Positions 33,962 to 43,999 are shown, counted from the stretch's first letter. The stretch: DNA of 64,000 nt from Bacteroides ilei (GCF_900128495.1 NZ_LT635801.1:2349083-2413082); one strand, 5' to 3'. Translations and numbers: made by a program. Notes: generated from the letters alone by a model not told the origin.

Positions 33962-34897
33962 ATGAAACATTCCACCATTCCATTTTTCGCCATTGACCAG
34001 ATCCAGCAGATGCCTATCATCAAATGCAATGGATCACGCTTCATCTCACCCCAGCTGGCTGTACTGAAATCGGTACAGGGCATGAAGGAGATCATACGCC
34101 TTGCCAACATGAAGAACGCCTTCAACCAGCCTTACCGTATGAAGGAAGGACGTATCGCCATAGTCCTTTCCGGTACAGGGAAAATACGCATAAACCTGAT
34201 AGAACACATATTGAAAAGAAATGACCTGGTAATCGTTTCGTCGGGAGTCATAGGAGAATTCACCAACCTCTCTCCCGACTTCGACTGGTGTCTGATAGCC
34301 TGTAGCGACCAGCTCCTGCAGGAACTTCCCCGTCAGGGAATGGTACAGAGATACCTGCAGGGAAGAATGATTGTCCATCTCCCGCTCAAAGAAAAAGAAT
34401 GCAGACGGATCCTCCAGATATTCGACCTTTTATGGGAAATCCTGCACGATGAAGACAGATCCCTCGATCTGGCGGTAAGCGTTATACATACACTATTCAA
34501 ACAGACTGAAATCTATGAACTGCACAATACCATCGACAGAGAAACATCACCCAGACTGCGGCAGGAAGAAGTGTTCGACCGTTTCATCGAACTGGTCAAC
34601 AACCATGCTGTCCATGAAAGGAACATCGGGTTTTATGCCGACAAGCTCTGTATCACGCCCCGCTACATGAGTACCCTTATCCGTCAGGCAAGCGGACGGA
34701 CTATCATGGAATGGATCAACGAAGCTGTTATCCAGGAGGCGAAAATCCAACTGCGGTACAGTGACAAACCGATCTATCAGCTTGCCGAAGAGCTCCATTT
34801 CGCCAATGTATCCTTTTTCTGCAAATTCTTCCGGCAAAAGACAGGCTATACCCCGACAGGATACCGCCAGGCCCGACACGGACACACATCCGGATAA
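33962..34897 (+). CDS. AraC-family regulator, probably of the ABC exporter operon
   Basis: This 311-residue regulator has an N-terminal sensing domain (about 1-180) and a C-terminal AraC DNA-binding domain (about 205-305), with IGFYADKLCITPRYMSTLIR and PIYQLAEELHFANVSFFCKFFRQKTGYTP. It is divergent from the TolC-HlyD-ABC operon and is likely its local regulator. It is related in sequence to the AraC protein at 16910-17809, so the two efflux systems seem to use the same regulatory design. The inducer is unknown. Confidence 0.88.
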   Translation: MKHSTIPFFAIDQIQQMPIIKCNGSRFISPQLAVLKSVQGMKEIIRLANMKNAFNQPYRMKEGRIAIVLSGTGKIRINLIEHILKRNDLVIVSSGVIGEFTNLSPDFDWCLIACSDQLLQELPRQGMVQRYLQGRMIVHLPLKEKECRRILQIFDLLWEILHDEDRSLDLAVSVIHTLFKQTEIYELHNTIDRETSPRLRQEEVFDRFIELVNNHAVHERNIGFYADKLCITPRYMSTLIRQASGRTIMEWINEAVIQEAKIQLRYSDKPIYQLAEELHFANVSFFCKFFRQKTGYTPTGYRQARHGHTSG

Positions 34898-34935
34898 TTT
34901 CCAGGCAGCAGAAATTCCGCTGTACAGATATGTTT

Positions 34936-35628
34936 TCAGGAAACAGACTTACGCCCGTCTGCCTTCTCGTCCAGCAGCTCACGGAGATACATTTCCAGAC
35001 GGTCGGTAACCTCCCGCATCGGAATCTGGCGGCCGGTTTCCTTTGCCAGGGAAGTGACTCCCTTGTCGATAAAGCCGCAAGGATGGATATAGCTGAAATA
35101 CCGGAGATCGGTATTCACATTCAGCGCCAGGCCGTGCATCGTGATGAAATGGGTGCTGCGCACTCCGATCGCACAGATCTTGCGCTCGTCGGGAGTCCCT
35201 TCATCCAGCCATACGCCGGTAGCCTTCTCTACTCTCCCCGCCTTCACGCCGTATGAGGCGCATACGCGGATTACAGCTTCTTCCAGGATGTGGATATATT
35301 CTTTCAGTCCCAGATGGAAATCTTCCAGATTCAGGATCGGATAGCACACCAACTGCCCCGGTCCGTGATAAGTGATATCACCCCCGCGGTCAACATGGAA
35401 CAGTTCGGCTCCTACCGCCGCCAGCTGCCGTTCGTCGAGCAGCATATTCGCATCCTTCCCGTGTCTGCCTAATGTGTATACATGCGGATGTTCACAAAAT
35501 ATCAAGCGGTTCTTGCAGCTTTGTCCGGCTGCACGTGTCGAAATCATGCTGTTGAAATATTCTATCTGTTTTCCCCAAGCCTCCTTGTAAGGAGTAACCC
35601 CCCAATGTTCACATTTCAAGTGTTTCAT
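34936..35628 (-). CDS. lipB: Octanoyl-[acyl-carrier-protein]:protein octanoyltransferase
   Basis: LipB moves octanoate from ACP to the lipoyl domains of GcvH and of 2-oxoacid dehydrogenases, the first step of lipoate synthesis. The 230-residue protein has RGGDITYHGPGQL, the catalytic Lys in KICAIGVRS and the catalytic Cys in HPCGFIDKGV. Lipoylated GcvH is the partner of GcvP, encoded 3 kb away, which makes biochemical sense although they are separate transcripts. It is expressed from the promoter at 35663-35671. Confidence 0.95.
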   Translation of the reverse strand: MKHLKCEHWGVTPYKEAWGKQIEYFNSMISTRAAGQSCKNRLIFCEHPHVYTLGRHGKDANMLLDERQLAAVGAELFHVDRGGDITYHGPGQLVCYPILNLEDFHLGLKEYIHILEEAVIRVCASYGVKAGRVEKATGVWLDEGTPDERKICAIGVRSTHFITMHGLALNVNTDLRYFSYIHPCGFIDKGVTSLAKETGRQIPMREVTDRLEMYLRELLDEKADGRKSVS

Positions 35629-35662
35629 AGTTCTATTCAGTCAGGTTGTAATTTGTACGGAT

Positions 35663-35671
35663 GCAAAGATA
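35663..35671 (-). promoter_or_regulatory. -7 box of lipB
   Basis: TATCTTTGC on the minus strand; predicted start near 35660, leader about 32 nt. Confidence 0.6.
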
Positions 35672-35777
35672 GGTATTTTTTGTTCCCGATGTTCTTCCGG
35701 TTCCGTATTTTCAACAAGATAAACAAACAAAAAGGCAGAAAGCTTTCTTTTTTTATCCGTAATTCAGGAACTTATAC

Positions 35778-35786
35778 TATATTTGT
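35778..35786 (+). promoter_or_regulatory. -7 box of the DUF3298 gene
   Basis: TATATTTGT fits TAnnTTTGY; predicted start near 35789, leader 44 nt. It supports the start at 35833 and argues against the long upstream frame from 35482. Confidence 0.55.
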
Positions 35787-35832
35787 CACTACAACTATAA
35801 CTATTTTACTAGAACTGATAAAAATTAGCGAC

Positions 35833-36684
35833 ATGAAGGCACAGAAATTACTGATTCCGGCTTTACTGTTCAGCCTGACAGCCGGCACCGCATTTACGGG
35901 ATGCTCAATGAAAGAACATGACAACACTTCATCTACCGACAGTCTGGATATAGATACTGTAGTATATCTCAACCCAGGCAGTGAAAAGCCTTCATGCAAG
36001 ATCAACATAGCCTATACATTCCTGAAACCTGCATCCGACAAGGATTCCATTTCCCGAAGGATCAATTCCCAGATCCAGTCTGTCATATTCGGAGAGCAAT
36101 ATGCGAAGCTCTCCCCTCAGGATTTCATCAGGACCATCTCGACCGATATGATCGACAACTATAATACCGACGTGAAGAGCCTGTTTGTAGCCGATCAAAA
36201 AAACGGGATGGAAGAAAAAGACATTCCTGCATGGTATAATTATGAGTATCAGATATCAACCGTCATGGAAGAGGGACTTAACGGCATATGGAACTATACC
36301 GTTACGAATTTCGCCTATACCGGCGGAGCACATCCCAATACATTGATCAGGATGCTGAATTTCGATAAGAATGACAGCCGTCTGCTTACCGCCAGAGACA
36401 TCATCCTGGCCGGAAAGGAAGATGACGTCTGCAAGGAAATACTCAAGTCGCTTATCCAGACAGCCAACACCAAACTGGAGACCGATACCATTACCTGCCT
36501 GGCAGGACTGCAGGAAAACGGGATTCTGCAGGACGGCAACCTGTACATTCCTGAGAACTTCCAACTGGGAAAAGACGCTGTCACTTTCCTTTACAACCAG
36601 TATGACATCGCCCCGTATTACCTCGGTTCATTCATACTTCCGGTTCCGTACGAAAGCATCAAAGATTATTTAAAGATCAAATAA
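35833..36684 (+). CDS. DUF4163/DUF3298 lipoprotein
   Basis: This 283-residue protein has a lipoprotein signal (MKAQKLLIPALLFSLTAGTAFTGC, Cys24), a DUF4163-like region and a C-terminal DUF3298 domain with the hallmark YTGGAHPN. The same pair of domains occurs in the sensing part of RsiV, an anti-sigma factor that binds lysozyme, but here there is no anti-sigma segment. It may bind an envelope or host ligand, which is inference. It precedes rsmG by 24 bp and may be co-transcribed. Confidence 0.85.
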   Translation: MKAQKLLIPALLFSLTAGTAFTGCSMKEHDNTSSTDSLDIDTVVYLNPGSEKPSCKINIAYTFLKPASDKDSISRRINSQIQSVIFGEQYAKLSPQDFIRTISTDMIDNYNTDVKSLFVADQKNGMEEKDIPAWYNYEYQISTVMEEGLNGIWNYTVTNFAYTGGAHPNTLIRMLNFDKNDSRLLTARDIILAGKEDDVCKEILKSLIQTANTKLETDTITCLAGLQENGILQDGNLYIPENFQLGKDAVTFLYNQYDIAPYYLGSFILPVPYESIKDYLKIK

Positions 36685-36708
36685 CTTCCAGCAAGATATA
36701 GAAGAGAT

Positions 36709-37332
36709 ATGGATATTATATTGAAATATTTTCCGGGACTGACCGATATGCAGAAAGAACAGTTTGGTGCCCTATACGACCTGTACACCGACTGGAACAG
36801 CAAGATAAATGTCATTTCACGCAAAGATATAGCCAACCTCTACGAGCACCATGTACTCCATTCGTTGGGAATAGCCAAGATTATCAACTTCAAGCCCGGA
36901 ACCGGTGTCATGGACCTGGGTACGGGAGGCGGATTCCCTGGAATCCCTCTGGCTATCCTTTTCCCGGAAGTGACATTCCACCTGGTCGACAGCATCGGCA
37001 AGAAGGTAAAGGTGGCTACCGAGGTTGCAAACGCCATCGGACTGAAGAACGTCACCACCCGTCATTGCCGCGCCGAAGAAGAGAAACAGCAGTTCGACTT
37101 TGTTGTGAGCCGCGCCGTGATGCCTCTGGCCGACCTGCTGAAGATTATCCGTAAGAATATCAGGAAAGAACAGCACAACGCATTGCCCAACGGACTTATC
37201 TGCCTCAAGGGAGGCGAACTGGACAAAGAAGTGATGCCGGTAAGAAACCAGGCTCTCATTACAGACCTGAAGGATTTCTTCAATGAAGAATATTTCGAGA
37301 CAAAGAAAGTGGTCTATGTACCCGTCCATTGA
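36709..37332 (+). CDS. rsmG: 16S rRNA (guanine527-N7)-methyltransferase
   Basis: RsmG (GidB) methylates G527 of 16S rRNA using S-adenosylmethionine; loss of it gives low-level streptomycin resistance in other bacteria. The 207-residue Rossmann-fold protein carries the AdoMet motif DLGTGGGFPGIPLAI (about 70-84) and the typical N-terminal WNSKINVISRKD segment. Length is normal. It is followed 49 bp later by an MBL hydrolase gene in the same direction. Confidence 0.95.
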   Translation: MDIILKYFPGLTDMQKEQFGALYDLYTDWNSKINVISRKDIANLYEHHVLHSLGIAKIINFKPGTGVMDLGTGGGFPGIPLAILFPEVTFHLVDSIGKKVKVATEVANAIGLKNVTTRHCRAEEEKQQFDFVVSRAVMPLADLLKIIRKNIRKEQHNALPNGLICLKGGELDKEVMPVRNQALITDLKDFFNEEYFETKKVVYVPVH

Positions 37333-37381
37333 TAGTTATAGATAAAATCCAAATAGCCGAATCAAAAGAATTGATCAGAAT

Positions 37382-38017
37382 ATGAATATCAAACGCTTCG
37401 AATTTAATATGTTTCCGGTGAACTGTTACGTACTTTGTGACAACGGGGAAGCGGTCATCATCGATGCCGGATGCTATTATCCGGAAGAACAGCAGAAGCT
37501 GAAAAGTTACATAACCGACAATCAGCTTACCGTCAAGTATCTGCTTGACACCCACGCCCATCTCGACCACATATTCGGTAATCCGTTCCTGCTCCGTGAA
37601 TTCGGACTCCGTGCCTGCGCTTCACATAAGGATGAATTCTGGATTCCCAGAACCGGTGAAATGGCCAGGATGTTCGGCTTCCAGCTGAATGAAGAACCGG
37701 TTGCCCTGGGCGATTCCATCAATGACGGCGACGAGTTCTGTTTCGGGAACTCCTGCCTGAAAGCCATCGCCACTCCCGGACATTCGCCCGGAAGCATGAC
37801 CTTCTATTGTGAAAAGGACAAATGCCTTTTCTGCGGAGACGCCCTCTTCAAGGGAAGCATCGGAAGAACCGACCTGCCGGGCGGCGATTTCGACGAGCTG
37901 CGTGAAAGTATCTGCAGCCGCCTGTTCACCCTGCCCGAAGATACGGTTGTCTATCCAGGACATGGCGACCCCACTACCATCGGCCGTGAAAAGATGAACA
38001 ACCCTTATTTCAGATAA
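37382..38017 (+). CDS. MBL-fold hydrolase, glyoxalase II-like
   Basis: This 211-residue metallo-beta-lactamase-fold protein has the metal-binding THAHLDH motif, TPGHSPGSM and CGDALFKGSIGR, as in the small glyoxalase II-like (YcbL) group. The substrate is unknown; thioester hydrolysis is the most likely chemistry. It follows rsmG and precedes gcvP in the same direction. Confidence 0.88.
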   Translation: MNIKRFEFNMFPVNCYVLCDNGEAVIIDAGCYYPEEQQKLKSYITDNQLTVKYLLDTHAHLDHIFGNPFLLREFGLRACASHKDEFWIPRTGEMARMFGFQLNEEPVALGDSINDGDEFCFGNSCLKAIATPGHSPGSMTFYCEKDKCLFCGDALFKGSIGRTDLPGGDFDELRESICSRLFTLPEDTVVYPGHGDPTTIGREKMNNPYFR

Positions 38018-38027
38018 CGATTAAGTA

Positions 38028-38096
38028 GAAGTTCCGGTAGACGGAGGAACTTCAATGAAGCTCTCTGTCTGGTGGGGCTTCACTAGCTTTAAATAA
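38028..38096 (+). promoter_or_regulatory. Structured leader of gcvP with a possible mini-ORF
   Basis: Two hairpins stand side by side: GAAGTTCC 38028-38035 with GGAACTTC 38046-38053, and TGAAGC 38056-38061 with GCTTCA 38077-38082. Their loops are complementary (AGACGGA 38039-38045 with TCTGTCT 38064-38070, one G-U), allowing a kissing interaction or a switch. A small frame, 38055-38096, encodes MKLSVWWGFTSFK and ends 8 bp before the gcvP ATG. It does not look like the glycine riboswitch I know. Confidence 0.4.
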
Positions 38097-38104
38097 CATT
38101 TTAT

Positions 38105-40957
38105 ATGAAAACTGACCTTTTTGAAAACCGCCACATTGGCATCAATGAAACCGATCTTCCTGAGATGCTGGAAAAGATCGGCGTAAAAAGTCTTGATGAG
38201 CTTATCCAGAAGACGATACCTGAAAAGATACGTCTGAAAGCTCCGCTGGCACTGGCTCCTGCCATGACAGAACATGAGTTTGCCGTACATATCGCAAAAC
38301 TGGCAGCCAAGAACCAGATATTCAAATCCTACATCGGTACAGGATGGTATGACACCGTCACTCCGGCTGTCATCCAGCGCAATGTATTCGAGAATCCGGT
38401 ATGGTATACTTCCTATACGCCGTACCAGACAGAAATTTCCCAGGGACGTCTGGAGGCCCTGTTGAATTTCCAGACTGTCATCAGTGACCTGACTGCCATG
38501 CCGCTGGCCAACTGCTCCCTGCTCGACGAGGCTACCGCCGCTGCCGAAGCCGCTACCATGATGCACAACCTGCGTACCCGGGCCCAGCAGAAAGCCGGAG
38601 CAAACACCCTGTTTGTCGATGCAGAGATCTTCCCGCAGAACCTGGCTGTGCTGCAGACACGTACAGCCCCGCAAGGCATTGAAATCAAGCTGGGAAGCTA
38701 CAAGGACGTGGAACTTACTCCCGACATCTTCGGATGCATCCTGCAGTACCCGAACAACAGCGGAAACATTGAAGACTACCGCGACTTCACCGCACGGGCA
38801 CATGCCGCAGGCTGCAAGGTAGCTGTAGACGCCGACATCATGAGTCTGGTCATGCTTGTACCTCCCGGCGAATGGGATGCCGACATCGTATTCGGAAGCA
38901 CCCAACGGCTGGGTATCCCTATGTTCTACGGAGGACCGTCGGCCGCTTACTTCGCTACACGCGACGAATACAAGCGTAACATGCCGGGACGTATCATCGG
39001 CCTGTCCAAAGACAAGTACGGACATGTTTGTTACCGTATGGCCCTGCAGACCCGCGAACAGCACATCAAACGTGAGAAGGCTACATCAAACATCTGTACC
39101 GCACAGGCCCTGCTGGCTACCATGGCAGGATTCTATGCCGTATACCACGGACCCGAAGGGATCAAGGATATAGCCAAACGGATCCACAGCATTGCCAACT
39201 GGCTCAACAAGCAGATGCTCAAGCTGGGATATGTCCAGAAAAACGAACTTTATTTCGATACACTGCGTTTCGGACTGCCGGACAACGTAAGTGCACAGCA
39301 GATTCGTACCATTGCATTGAGCAAGAAAACCAACCTCCGCTATTTCGATAATGGAGACGTAGGGTTCAGCATCGATGAAACCACTACCGTAGCCGATGCC
39401 AACCACCTGCTGCAAATCTTTGCCATCGCCGCCGAAACTACGGTCAGTGAAGTCGATGATATCCCCGAAAGCTCTACCATCAGCCGGGAACTGCGCCGCC
39501 GCTCTTCTTTCCTGACACACGAAGTGTTCAACCGCTACCACACGGAAACGGAAATGATGCGTTACATCAAACGGCTCGACCGCAAGGATATTTCACTGGC
39601 ACACTCCATGATTTCACTGGGTTCATGTACCATGAAGCTGAACGCCGCATCCGAAATGCTTCCGCTCAGCAACGCCCAATGGATGAATATCCACCCGCTG
39701 GTTCCCGAAGACCAGGCACAGGGTTATCAGGAACTGATCCATAACCTGGGACAGCAGCTGTTGACCATCACCGGATTCGACGGCATCACTTTCCAGCCCA
39801 ACTCCGGAGCGGCAGGCGAATATACCGGTCTGCGCATTATCCGCAGTTACCTGGAAAGCATCGGACAGGGACACCGTAACATCGTACTGATTCCTGCTTC
39901 CGCACACGGAACGAATCCGGCATCGGCGGTCCAGGCCGGCTATGAGCCGCTTACCTGCGCCTGCAACGAACAGGGCGACGTAGATATAGAAGATCTCCGC
40001 GCAAAGGCTGAAGCCAACAAAGACAACCTGGCTGCCCTGATGATCACTTATCCTTCTACCCACGGAATATTCGAATCGGACATAGCCGAAATATGCGATA
40101 TTATCCATAAGTGTGGTGCACAGGTATACATGGACGGCGCCAACATGAACGCTCAGGTAGGACTGACCAACCCGGCTACCATCGGGGCCGACCTGTGCCA
40201 CCTGAACCTGCACAAGACCTTCGCCAGCCCTCACGGAGGAGGTGGTCCGGGTGTTGGTCCGGTATGTGTAAGCAAGCACCTGCTACCCTTCCTGCCGGGA
40301 CATGACATCTTCGGAAACAGCCGGAATGAAGTGGCTGCCGCTCCCTACGGAAGCGCCGGTATCCTGCCCATTACCTATGCCTATATCTGCATGATGGGTG
40401 AACCGGGCCTGAAACGTGCCACCATGACGGCTATCCTGAACGCCAACTACCTGGCTGCATGCCTGAAAGATACTTACGGAACCGTCTACAAAGGCGACAA
40501 CGGATTTGTAGGCCATGAAATGATTCTGGAATGCCGCAAGATCCATGAAGAAAGCGGAATCACTGAAAACGATATCGCAAAACGTCTGATGGATTACGGA
40601 TACCATGCACCTACGCTGTCCTTCCCTGTTCACGGAACCCTGATGGTGGAACCTACCGAAAGTGAAAGTAAGTATGAGCTCGACAATTTCGTGGAGACCA
40701 TGCAGACTATCTACAAGGAGATTGAGGAAGTCAGGACCGGTGATGCCGACAAGAACGACAATGTCCTGATAAACGCACCGCATCCTGAATATGAAGCGAT
40801 CGATTCCAACTGGAACCACTCCTATTCACGTGAGAAGGCATATTATCCTATCGAAAGTGTACGTGAGAATAAGTTCTGGATCAATGTAGCCCGCGTAGAC
40901 AATACATTGGGCGACCGTAAACTGATTCCTACCCGCTACGGAAACTTCGACGAATGA
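38105..40957 (+). CDS. gcvP: Glycine dehydrogenase (decarboxylating), P protein
   Basis: GcvP is the PLP-dependent P protein of the glycine cleavage system. It decarboxylates glycine and passes the aminomethyl group to the lipoyl arm of GcvH. The 950-residue chain is the full-length fused form (not the split GcvPA/GcvPB). The PLP lysine is K704 in HLNLHKTFASPHGGGGPG. gcvT and gcvH are not in the window. The structured leader immediately upstream may regulate it, and fhs, which also feeds the tetrahydrofolate C1 pool, converges from the other side. Confidence 0.97.
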   Translation: MKTDLFENRHIGINETDLPEMLEKIGVKSLDELIQKTIPEKIRLKAPLALAPAMTEHEFAVHIAKLAAKNQIFKSYIGTGWYDTVTPAVIQRNVFENPVWYTSYTPYQTEISQGRLEALLNFQTVISDLTAMPLANCSLLDEATAAAEAATMMHNLRTRAQQKAGANTLFVDAEIFPQNLAVLQTRTAPQGIEIKLGSYKDVELTPDIFGCILQYPNNSGNIEDYRDFTARAHAAGCKVAVDADIMSLVMLVPPGEWDADIVFGSTQRLGIPMFYGGPSAAYFATRDEYKRNMPGRIIGLSKDKYGHVCYRMALQTREQHIKREKATSNICTAQALLATMAGFYAVYHGPEGIKDIAKRIHSIANWLNKQMLKLGYVQKNELYFDTLRFGLPDNVSAQQIRTIALSKKTNLRYFDNGDVGFSIDETTTVADANHLLQIFAIAAETTVSEVDDIPESSTISRELRRRSSFLTHEVFNRYHTETEMMRYIKRLDRKDISLAHSMISLGSCTMKLNAASEMLPLSNAQWMNIHPLVPEDQAQGYQELIHNLGQQLLTITGFDGITFQPNSGAAGEYTGLRIIRSYLESIGQGHRNIVLIPASAHGTNPASAVQAGYEPLTCACNEQGDVDIEDLRAKAEANKDNLAALMITYPSTHGIFESDIAEICDIIHKCGAQVYMDGANMNAQVGLTNPATIGADLCHLNLHKTFASPHGGGGPGVGPVCVSKHLLPFLPGHDIFGNSRNEVAAAPYGSAGILPITYAYICMMGEPGLKRATMTAILNANYLAACLKDTYGTVYKGDNGFVGHEMILECRKIHEESGITENDIAKRLMDYGYHAPTLSFPVHGTLMVEPTESESKYELDNFVETMQTIYKEIEEVRTGDADKNDNVLINAPHPEYEAIDSNWNHSYSREKAYYPIESVRENKFWINVARVDNTLGDRKLIPTRYGNFDE

Positions 40958-40980
40958 TAAATGCACAACCGCATAAACAA

Positions 40981-41018
40981 GAAAGGGATGCCCCAACGGG
41001 TATCCCTTTCTCTTTTTT
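40981..41018 (+). terminator. Terminator of gcvP
   Basis: GAAAGGGATGCCC (40981-40993) pairs with GGGTATCCCTTTC (40998-41010, one G-U), followed by TCTTTTTT. It may also slow transcription arriving from fhs. Confidence 0.85.
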
Positions 41019-41062
41019 ATATCATTTATGTTATAGATCTACTACAAGTCTTTCCGCTTTTA

Positions 41063-42733
41063 TCAGGACAGACCTTCTATCTCACCGTTCACGATATCAA
41101 TGTGCAATGCCTGCGGTTCTTTCGGCAGTCCCGGCATACGCATGATATCACCGGCTACGGCCACTACCATTTCGGCACCTCCGTTCAACACGATGTCACG
41201 CACATTGACCGTAAAGCCGTTCTCGGCTGCACCGTACAGTTTCGGATCGGTAGAGAATGAATATTGGGTCTTGGCTATGCACACCGGGAACTTGTCGTAT
41301 CCCAGCTCTTCGGCCATCTTGATCTTCTTCTTGGCTACGGCACTGAAAGTGACGGAAGTGGCGCCATACAGGTTGCACGCTATCTTGGTGACCTTCTCTT
41401 CAATGCTGTCGTTGTCGTCGTAGGCCATACGGAGCGGAGCCGACGGCCGCTTCTCGATGGTATCTACCACCAGATTAGCCAGTTCTACGGCACCGGCACC
41501 TCCTTCGGCAAAGGCGTTGTTAACGGCGAAACCGACTCCCATTTCCTCACAGTGGCGACGTACCATTTCAATTTCCTCGTCCACATCGTTCGCATAACGG
41601 TTGAAAGCCACCACAACCGTCTGCCCGAACGAACGCATGTTGCGGATGTGCTTGTCAAGATTGGCCAGACCGTGTTTCAGACCTTCCATATTCGGTTCCT
41701 TGATGGCATCCACACTCACGCCACCGTGCATCTTCAGTCCCTGGGCGGTGGCCACAATCACTGTAAGCTTCGGCTGCAGACCGGCCTTACGGCATTTGAT
41801 GTCAAAGAATTTCTCGGCTCCCAGATCGGCACCGAATCCGGCTTCCGTAATGACGTAATCACCGAAGGTCATCGCCATCTTGGTGGCCAGGATGGAATTA
41901 CAGCCGTGTGCGATGTTGGCAAACGGACCTCCATGCACAAATGCCGGAGTATGTTCCGTAGTCTGCACCAGATTAGGAGCAATCGCATCTTTCAGGAGCA
42001 CCGTAATGGCTCCCGCAACACCCAGGTCCTTGACCGTGAAAGGTTTGTTGTCTATGGTATACCCCAGCAGGATATTCTCGATACGGCGGCGCAGGTCGTT
42101 CTCGTCGGTAGCCAGACAAAGGATTGCCATGATTTCGGAAGCCGGCGTAATGTCGAAGGCCGATTCACGGGTAATGCCGTTCGTCTTGCCGCCCAGACCG
42201 GTCACGATGTAACGCAGGCCGCGGTCGTTCACGTCCATCACACGGTTCCACAAGACTTCTTTCATGGCGAAGCCTTTATCCTGGTTCTGGTACATGTAAT
42301 TGTCCAGCAGTGCTGTAATCATGTTATGTGCAGACGTGATGGCATGGAAGTCGCCGGTAAAATGGAGGTTGATCTTGTCCATCGGAAGGACTTGGGCGTA
42401 ACCTCCTCCTGCCGCTCCGCCCTTCATTCCGAAACAGGGGCCCAGCGAAGGTTCACGGAGGGCACATATCGCGTTCTTGCCTATCTTGTTCAACCCTAAA
42501 GCCAGTCCCACCGATACCGTGGTCTTTCCGATGCCGGCCTTCGTCGGGGTAATGGCGGTTACCAGGATCAGGTTGCTCTTGTCCACTTTTGTACGGTCAA
42601 TGAGCTTAACAGGTACTTTGGCTATGTAATGCCCGTAATGTTCCAATTCGGACGTCGGCATGCCGCATTTGGCTGCCACCTCGTCAATCTCTGCAAGCTT
42701 GATGCTGCGCGCAATTTCAATATCAGATTTCAT
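41063..42733 (-). CDS. fhs: Formate-tetrahydrofolate ligase
   Basis: Fhs makes 10-formyl-tetrahydrofolate from formate, THF and ATP for purine and fMet synthesis. The 556-residue protein has the P-loop [10 protein letters not shown] at 63-72, the [22 protein letters not shown] segment and the C-terminal [11 protein letters not shown] typical of the enzyme. It is a single-gene unit with an 18-nt leader. Its promoter lies back to back with that of the alcohol dehydrogenase gene. Confidence 0.97.
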   Translation of the reverse strand: MKSDIEIARSIKLAEIDEVAAKCGMPTSELEHYGHYIAKVPVKLIDRTKVDKSNLILVTAITPTKAGIGKTTVSVGLALGLNKIGKNAICALREPSLGPCFGMKGGAAGGGYAQVLPMDKINLHFTGDFHAITSAHNMITALLDNYMYQNQDKGFAMKEVLWNRVMDVNDRGLRYIVTGLGGKTNGITRESAFDITPASEIMAILCLATDENDLRRRIENILLGYTIDNKPFTVKDLGVAGAITVLLKDAIAPNLVQTTEHTPAFVHGGPFANIAHGCNSILATKMAMTFGDYVITEAGFGADLGAEKFFDIKCRKAGLQPKLTVIVATAQGLKMHGGVSVDAIKEPNMEGLKHGLANLDKHIRNMRSFGQTVVVAFNRYANDVDEEIEMVRRHCEEMGVGFAVNNAFAEGGAGAVELANLVVDTIEKRPSAPLRMAYDDNDSIEEKVTKIACNLYGATSVTFSAVAKKKIKMAEELGYDKFPVCIAKTQYSFSTDPKLYGAAENGFTVNVRDIVLNGGAEMVVAVAGDIMRMPGLPKEPQALHIDIVNGEIEGLS

Positions 42734-42754
42734 AATCGTTTTTATAATTGAGGC

Positions 42755-42763
42755 ACAAAGATA
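42755..42763 (-). promoter_or_regulatory. -7 box of fhs
   Basis: TATCTTTGT on the minus strand; predicted start near 42752, leader about 18 nt. Confidence 0.6.
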
Positions 42764-42774
42764 CTATTTTTTTA

Positions 42775-42783
42775 TAACTTTGT
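42775..42783 (+). promoter_or_regulatory. -7 box of the alcohol dehydrogenase operon
   Basis: TAACTTTGT; predicted start near 42786, leader about 38 nt. It is only 11 bp from the fhs -7 box on the other strand, so the two promoters overlap. Confidence 0.55.
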
Positions 42784-42823
42784 ATTTGTCTAACTATGTT
42801 AATATAAATAACGGAATTCTACC

Positions 42824-43999
42824 ATGAACAATTTTACATTTTACAGTCCGACCGAATTCGTTTTCGGTAAAGAAACCGAACAGAAAGTAGGTGAACTGGT
42901 CAAGGAATATCACGGAAACAAGGTTTTGATTGTATACGGAGGAGGTTCGGTCATCCGGAGCGGACTCCTGGCACGGGTCATGGAAGCCCTCGACAAGGAA
43001 GGTATCAAACACGTGGAGATGGGTGGGGTACAACCTAATCCTACCGACCCGAAGGTATACGAAGGTATCGCGCTGGGACGCCGGGAGCAGGTCGACTTCA
43101 TTCTTCCCGTAGGCGGCGGATCGGTCATCGATACGGCCAAGGCCATTGCCGCCGGAATCCTGTACGACGGCGATTTCTGGGATTTCTACATCGGAAAGGC
43201 TGTCGTACAGAAAGCGCTTCCTGTAGGCGTGGTGCTCACCATCCCGGCAGCCGGCAGTGAAGGGTCGGGCAACTCTGTCATCACCCGTCTCGACGGACTG
43301 AAGAAACTCAGTCTCCGCACCCCGAAGGCACTCCGCCCTGTATTCGCTGTCATGAACCCGGAAATTACCTATACGCTTCCGGCCTGGCAGACCGCTGCCG
43401 GCATTACCGACATGATGGCGCATATCATGGAACGTTATTTCACCAATACCGAAAATGTGGAGATTGCCGACCGCCTATGCGAAGGGGTACTGAAGGCCAT
43501 CATCACGGAAGCGCCGAAGGTCATGGCCGACCCTCACGACTATGGGGCACGCGCCAACATCATGTGGTCGGGTATGGTGGCACATAACGGCACATGCGGT
43601 GTCGGCTGTGAAGAGGACTGGGCCTCTCATTTCATGGAACATGAGGTCAGCGCCATCTATGACGTCACTCACGGAGCGGGACTGGCGGTTATCTTCCCGG
43701 CATGGCTCACCTACATGGCTTCCCATCATGTAGAGAAGGTGGCACAGTGGGCCGAACGGGTATGGGATGTACCGGCCGGCAGCGACAGGAAAGCGGTCGC
43801 CACCGAAGGGATCGAACGCTTCAAGAAATTCCTCAAGGGCATCGGCATGCCCGTCACCTTCAAGGAACTTGGTATCGAAAACCCGGACATCGACCTGCTG
43901 GTAAAGAAACTGCACGAAAACAAGGGTGAGTTCGTGGGCAACTATGTCCGGCTCGACAGGAACGCTACCCGTGAAATATTCGAAATAGCCAACCGATGA
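42824..43999 (+). CDS. Iron-containing alcohol dehydrogenase (YqhD/BdhA-like)
   Basis: This 391-residue group III alcohol dehydrogenase probably reduces aldehydes with NADPH. It has the cofactor-loop GGGSVIDTAKAIA (about 97-109). The metal-binding region includes DMMAHIMERYF and a His-rich segment (HFMEHEVSAIYDVTHGAGLAVIFP). The family is used for butanol and for detoxifying short aldehydes. It leads a three-gene unit with a PPOX/Nim-like protein and a MATE pump, which hints at a stress or detoxification role. Confidence 0.92.
   Translation: MNNFTFYSPTEFVFGKETEQKVGELVKEYHGNKVLIVYGGGSVIRSGLLARVMEALDKEGIKHVEMGGVQPNPTDPKVYEGIALGRREQVDFILPVGGGSVIDTAKAIAAGILYDGDFWDFYIGKAVVQKALPVGVVLTIPAAGSEGSGNSVITRLDGLKKLSLRTPKALRPVFAVMNPEITYTLPAWQTAAGITDMMAHIMERYFTNTENVEIADRLCEGVLKAIITEAPKVMADPHDYGARANIMWSGMVAHNGTCGVGCEEDWASHFMEHEVSAIYDVTHGAGLAVIFPAWLTYMASHHVEKVAQWAERVWDVPAGSDRKAVATEGIERFKKFLKGIGMPVTFKELGIENPDIDLLVKKLHENKGEFVGNYVRLDRNATREIFEIANR

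Noticed and set aside
35482..35832. Upstream extension of the DUF3298 gene
   Set aside because: It overlaps lipB in antisense and would hide the lipoprotein signal; a promoter box at 35778 lies inside it.
38018..38104. Standard glycine riboswitch before gcvP
   Set aside because: The region is too short and lacks the conserved aptamer cores I know; only two small hairpins are visible.
41264..42499. 411-codon open frame on the plus strand opposite fhs
   Set aside because: It is an antisense shadow of the fully conserved fhs gene and its translation shows no recognisable family or signal.
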